Below, piece after piece: positions 60,971-64,000 of a stretch of 64,000 nucleotides of DNA. Location: positions 5,704,001 to 5,768,000 of the forward strand of contig NC_039478.1 in assembly GCF_003590095.1 (NCBI RefSeq), given 5' to 3'. Below the pieces are notes generated by a model, which saw only the letters and a list, made by a program, of their open reading frames with translations, searched no databases and had not been told where the DNA came from. The DNA is from Trichoplusia ni (Eukaryota; Arthropoda; Insecta; Lepidoptera; Noctuidae). Numbering within the stretch: position 1 is the first letter of the stretch; each line of letters begins with the position of its first letter. A program made the translations under genes and the position numbers.

Positions 60971-62189
60971 AAAAAATATAGTAAAGGATAATTTTTCTAG
61001 CCTGTTTCAACATTATCCTCAATGTTTAGATTCCTCGCACTTGGTCGTTTTTTCCAGATTACACCGGTTTTCATGTATTCCGGAATCGAGCGGACTCTAT
61101 CACTTCTCGTGGGTGTTGAAGAGGCAATTAAGAGATTCTATCGGAAGGATTAACAGCAACTTCTCTATTCGTATCAGGAAACTTTTATCGAGAATTCGCT
61201 TTACAAACTTTTTATCGGCTAGACACGTGCAAGTTGTTTTATCATCCATCTACGACTATCAAATTTGATCCAGCTGTTTTGGAGAACTTTCCATAATTTT
61301 GATAAAACTGTTGAATTAGGGTTTTGATTAATGGGTTTGTATAATGGTTAACTCGCATTATAGAAACATAAAATTAAACAGATTTTTATGTTTAACTTTG
61401 TCTTGATGGTCTATTCATGTCGTCTCCAATTTTTATGTCAAAGAATAAACTTATATGGTACGGACTTCGCTTTATTCTGTTTACTTGCAATTATAGTTTT
61501 ATAGATGCGTAAAATACTTCTAAATGACCGTCATACATAAATACCTTGACCTCAGCAATAAATTCTGTCCAGTTTTAAGAATCTTCACTAAAACTTGAGC
61601 AAACCAAATTGCTCTGGAACAAATTTTTATTGAACTTCATAACGACAATTCTTCCGTCACTTGATAGACCATAAAACGTTTAAGACACAAACACTGACTA
61701 ATTTTATGAATAAATAAAATGACTTGAATAATTACGTCTTATATGATGGTATGCAATTGTTAATAGCAACTCGTTAGACCGCCAAAGGACCAGCTGTTTT
61801 CATGAACCCGACTGAAAAGGAACTGATCTTTTTTTGAATGAACATGTCATAAAACAATAATAAAAAATATGTAAATATGTGCAAACTACATTTATAAGTC
61901 ATTTTTCTTATTTTTCTGCAATCAGGCTGTACAATCATTATTTACGTACTCGACTAAGGCGGAGCAGATGTAATTTGAATTTAAAATGAATCACATAGAA
62001 TGGGGATGTTGACTGTGTATGAGAAGCTTGAACAAAGCGAAATAAAATATAGAGATTATGGATTCGTTTCGACATTAACCGGTATTTTGTATTTCCGTCA
62101 GTGTTCTCGGTTAGTAACGTCATAAGTATCGAATCATAAATTTAATTAATTATTTATTTAAATCAAGTAATTTTTGATCTTCCGTACGC
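60971..62189. other. AT-rich intronic stretch, nothing recognised
   Basis: The 75-codon frame at 61041-61268 is arginine- and serine-rich but matches no family that I know. There is nothing else to support. Confidence 0.45.
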
Positions 62190-62420
62190 AAAGGGTAAGA
62201 ACGGAACCCTCTTACTGACGCTCTGTCCTCAGTCCGGCTATTTGTACGTCCGTCTGTCATCATGCTGTATGCCATGAACCATGTTGAAATATTCGCAGAT
62301 AAACTGGAAGGTTGGTTTTTCCCCAAATTTATTTATCACCAAGTTACTGAAATACATCATCCGAGAAAGTTTCAATTACCAATATATCATGGAGCCTGGT
62401 GACAGATGGACAGACAGCAG
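62190..62420 (+). mobile_element. Family C element, rearranged copy
   Basis: AACGGAACCCTCTTACTGAC, TGTACGTCCGTCTGTCATCA and TGCCATGAACCATGTTGAAA match the left part of the family. CATGGAGCCTGGTGACAGAT at the right is an inverted relative of the same left-part sequence (compare CACCAGG..CATG at 56706). The copy therefore looks like two fragments in opposite orientation. Confidence 0.5.
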
Positions 62421-63059
62421 AGCTTAATAATAAGCTTCTTTTTACCCATTGGTTATCGACCCCTAAAAGTCAGCAACTCCATTGGTACTTGAATACTCAA
62501 GCGTTTGGAACACATTTGGCTTCCAACCTTATAGTACCAAGACCGGAGACAAATAAATTTCAAAATATACGGAGCGTATGTTATTGTTCAACTCTGCACT
62601 CGTACACGAATTGTCACATTGGAGAATTTCCATTCGTCCTTCAGTTCGACGTCCGAAAAATGGGAAGGAAGATGTCACTGGTATCCCTACTACCATATGA
62701 AATGAACAAGCTGAATATTTATTAGTTTAATATGTTTGTCTTTGTAGTCTCCGTCTCGTGTTTCGTTTTAGTTTTCTTTCCTATATTGAGTATGACGTCA
62801 GAGGTTGTAAAATCGCGACTTTATTCCGTTTATGTTTTTGTTTCTTTATACAAGGTCGTCATAAATATACATTACACACAGTTAGTTAATATAGTAATTT
62901 GGGTGAGTGTTTTTTTTTAATAGTGCTCTTGGTAAAAGAGGCAATAGAAGTGTTAAATACCTGATGATTTTAGTTTTCAATGTTACGTAACTATAGAATA
63001 TAGTATTCCTAAAAAATGAGAATAGCTTGATAATGACAAAACAAATTACGCCTATTATA
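62421..63059. other. AT-rich intronic stretch with one CRE palindrome
   Basis: TGACGTCA lies at 62793-62800. The 108-codon frame at 62399-62725 begins inside the family C copy and shows no recognisable domain. Confidence 0.45.
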
Positions 63060-63135
63060 CACAGAAACTCGCACCCAACGCCATCTAATCGGAAGTTAAG
63101 CATGCATGTTTATAAGTATTAGATAAGTTATAGAC
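63060..63135 (+). repeat. Short repeat fragment with 5S-like GGAAGTTAAGC
   Basis: ACAGAAACTCGCACCCAACG is followed by CCATCTAATCGGAAGTTAAGC, which resembles the 5S rRNA internal region (GATCACCGAAGTTAAGC). The C-box equivalent (GGATGGGTGACC) is not present downstream. It may be the head of a second, truncated 5S-type SINE. Confidence 0.35.
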
Positions 63136-63139
63136 TTTG

Positions 63140-63290
63140 GTCATGGCGGAAACAGAAATTCATAATCTATGAAAATTTCAACTATTTAGCTTCTAGGTAC
63201 GGTTTATAAGCTGCAGCCTGGCGAGGGACAGACAGATAGACGGTGGACCCTCGGTAATTGGGTTCGGCTTGTAGCCTTTAAACCTCAAAA
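63140..63290 (-). repeat. Family C-like fragment
   Basis: TGAAAATTTCAACTATTTAGC, GGTACGGTTTATAAGCTGCAG and CTGGCGAGGGACAGACAGAT correspond, inverted, to the CTGTCTGTC, CAGGCTG, and AGTTGAAATTTTCA parts of family C. Divergence is high. Confidence 0.45.
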
Positions 63291-64000
63291 AAAATCTTTT
63301 TAAATCACATTATACAAAACGTTACTTAGAATTAAATTATTTTGCTCTTTTCTAAAAAGAAATTACAATTTTAAGGGGAATTTTTCGTTATTAAATTATC
63401 ATGGATTTAATTATAATAGCATTAATACTTCAGAGAGCTGTTAATACTAATCTTATTATCTCTGAGTGCTTTCTCTGTGTTCAACTCAACTCATTATAAT
63501 TTTGAAAACAAAGGAATCCGGTCGCTGTTTGTGTAATTTTTATGTAAATCTGATACGCAATTGCCTTCAATGCTTGACATTTGCCGAAGTTAAGAACAAG
63601 GCAATTATAATTTTGGCGACCCAACAATTTCCTGGCTTAATTTCTTTTGACCCTGATAATATTTTCTAAATGAGGAAGGATACGATTTTTCTTTATAAAT
63701 TGGATCAAAGAGGTTTTATGTAATAGTATAAACCTTATTATCTTGTATTATCTTAATGGCTAGCCTAACTTTTGTACTAATAGAAAAATAAATGAATTAA
63801 CGTCCGTACTGAAGAAAGACTGATAAAATATTCGGTTTGAAGTTCTTGTATTTGTAGCCCATTGACAAAAACAGCCTGAATATTGGACTTTAAGATAGTT
63901 AGAAAAAATACAAAATCATTATTTTTTAAAAATATCGGTCGATTTGTTTAAGAGTTGCGAATGTCAAACAATGCTAAACTTAAAACATCCCCTTATTTTT
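63291..64000. other. AT-rich end of window, nothing recognised
   Basis: I see no coding exon, splice pair or repeat that can be supported. The second intron of the phosphodiesterase gene presumably continues beyond the window. Confidence 0.5.

Noticed and set aside
62399..62725. 108-codon open frame
   Set aside because: It starts inside a family C copy and lacks any recognisable domain.
54757..64000. Third phosphodiesterase exon (expected to continue with Lys after YFLR and lead into the GAF domain)
   Set aside because: No frame in this interval shows the expected continuation or GAF-like sequence next to a splice acceptor.
1..64000. CRISPR array, prophage, bacterial operon or reverse-transcriptase ORF
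   Set aside because: No regularly spaced repeats, no operon-like gene packing and no recognisable polymerase or integrase motifs were found; the window is eukaryotic intron sequence.

Overview
This is eukaryotic, AT-rich DNA, almost certainly from a lepidopteran (moth or butterfly). It is littered with short interspersed elements that I recognise as typical of lepidopteran genomes: a 5S-rRNA-headed SINE whose 3' end carries the AAGCCGACCCCAACATAG motif and a GAT-type tail, tRNA-derived SINEs, a family ending CAGCTGTTGCCCGCGACTTCG, a family with TTTTCACAGATGATGTATTT and a terminal GCGAGTCGGACTCG, and an element with (TCTG)n beside TTCGCGATAAACT. There are no bacterial-type operons and no long open reading frames. 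Family assignments are from memory and pattern, not from a search.

I support one protein-coding gene, on the + strand and only partly contained. A GC-rich first exon (about 1571-1964) ends in a strong donor and looks untranslated, with two short upstream ORFs. The second exon (54615-54756) has clean splice sites. Its frame encodes the segment that precedes the GAF domains in cyclic-nucleotide phosphodiesterases of the PDE5/6/11 group (TEAWLDENQEFVHDYFLR), most likely Pde11. If the two exons are joined, an in-frame stop lies in exon 1 and the first in-frame ATG is at 54665 inside exon 2, so translation probably starts there. The intron between them would be 52,650 bp. I see no third exon before the end of the window.

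Layout: 1-1439 upstream flank; 1440-1964 promoter and first exon; 1965-54614 first intron; 54615-54756 second exon; 54757-64000 second intron (partial). Inside the first intron the points of interest are a short GC-rich block at 10330-10570, a GC-rich block with a perfect CRE palindrome at 13425-13530, an exon-like GC-richer block behind an extreme pyrimidine tract at 16206-16570, and a TATA plus initiator pair with canonical 30-base spacing at 28772-28805. There is also a perfect 20-bp hairpin at 41451-41495 and a transposon copy carrying a locally created palindrome at 49807-49853. Most of the rest is AT-rich non-coding DNA with old repeats.

I did not find an undescribed multi-gene system. 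The most testable ideas concern regulation of the phosphodiesterase gene: an internal promoter, CRE sites in a gene that degrades cyclic nucleotides, and upstream ORFs. Two structures also look like template-switch palindromes.
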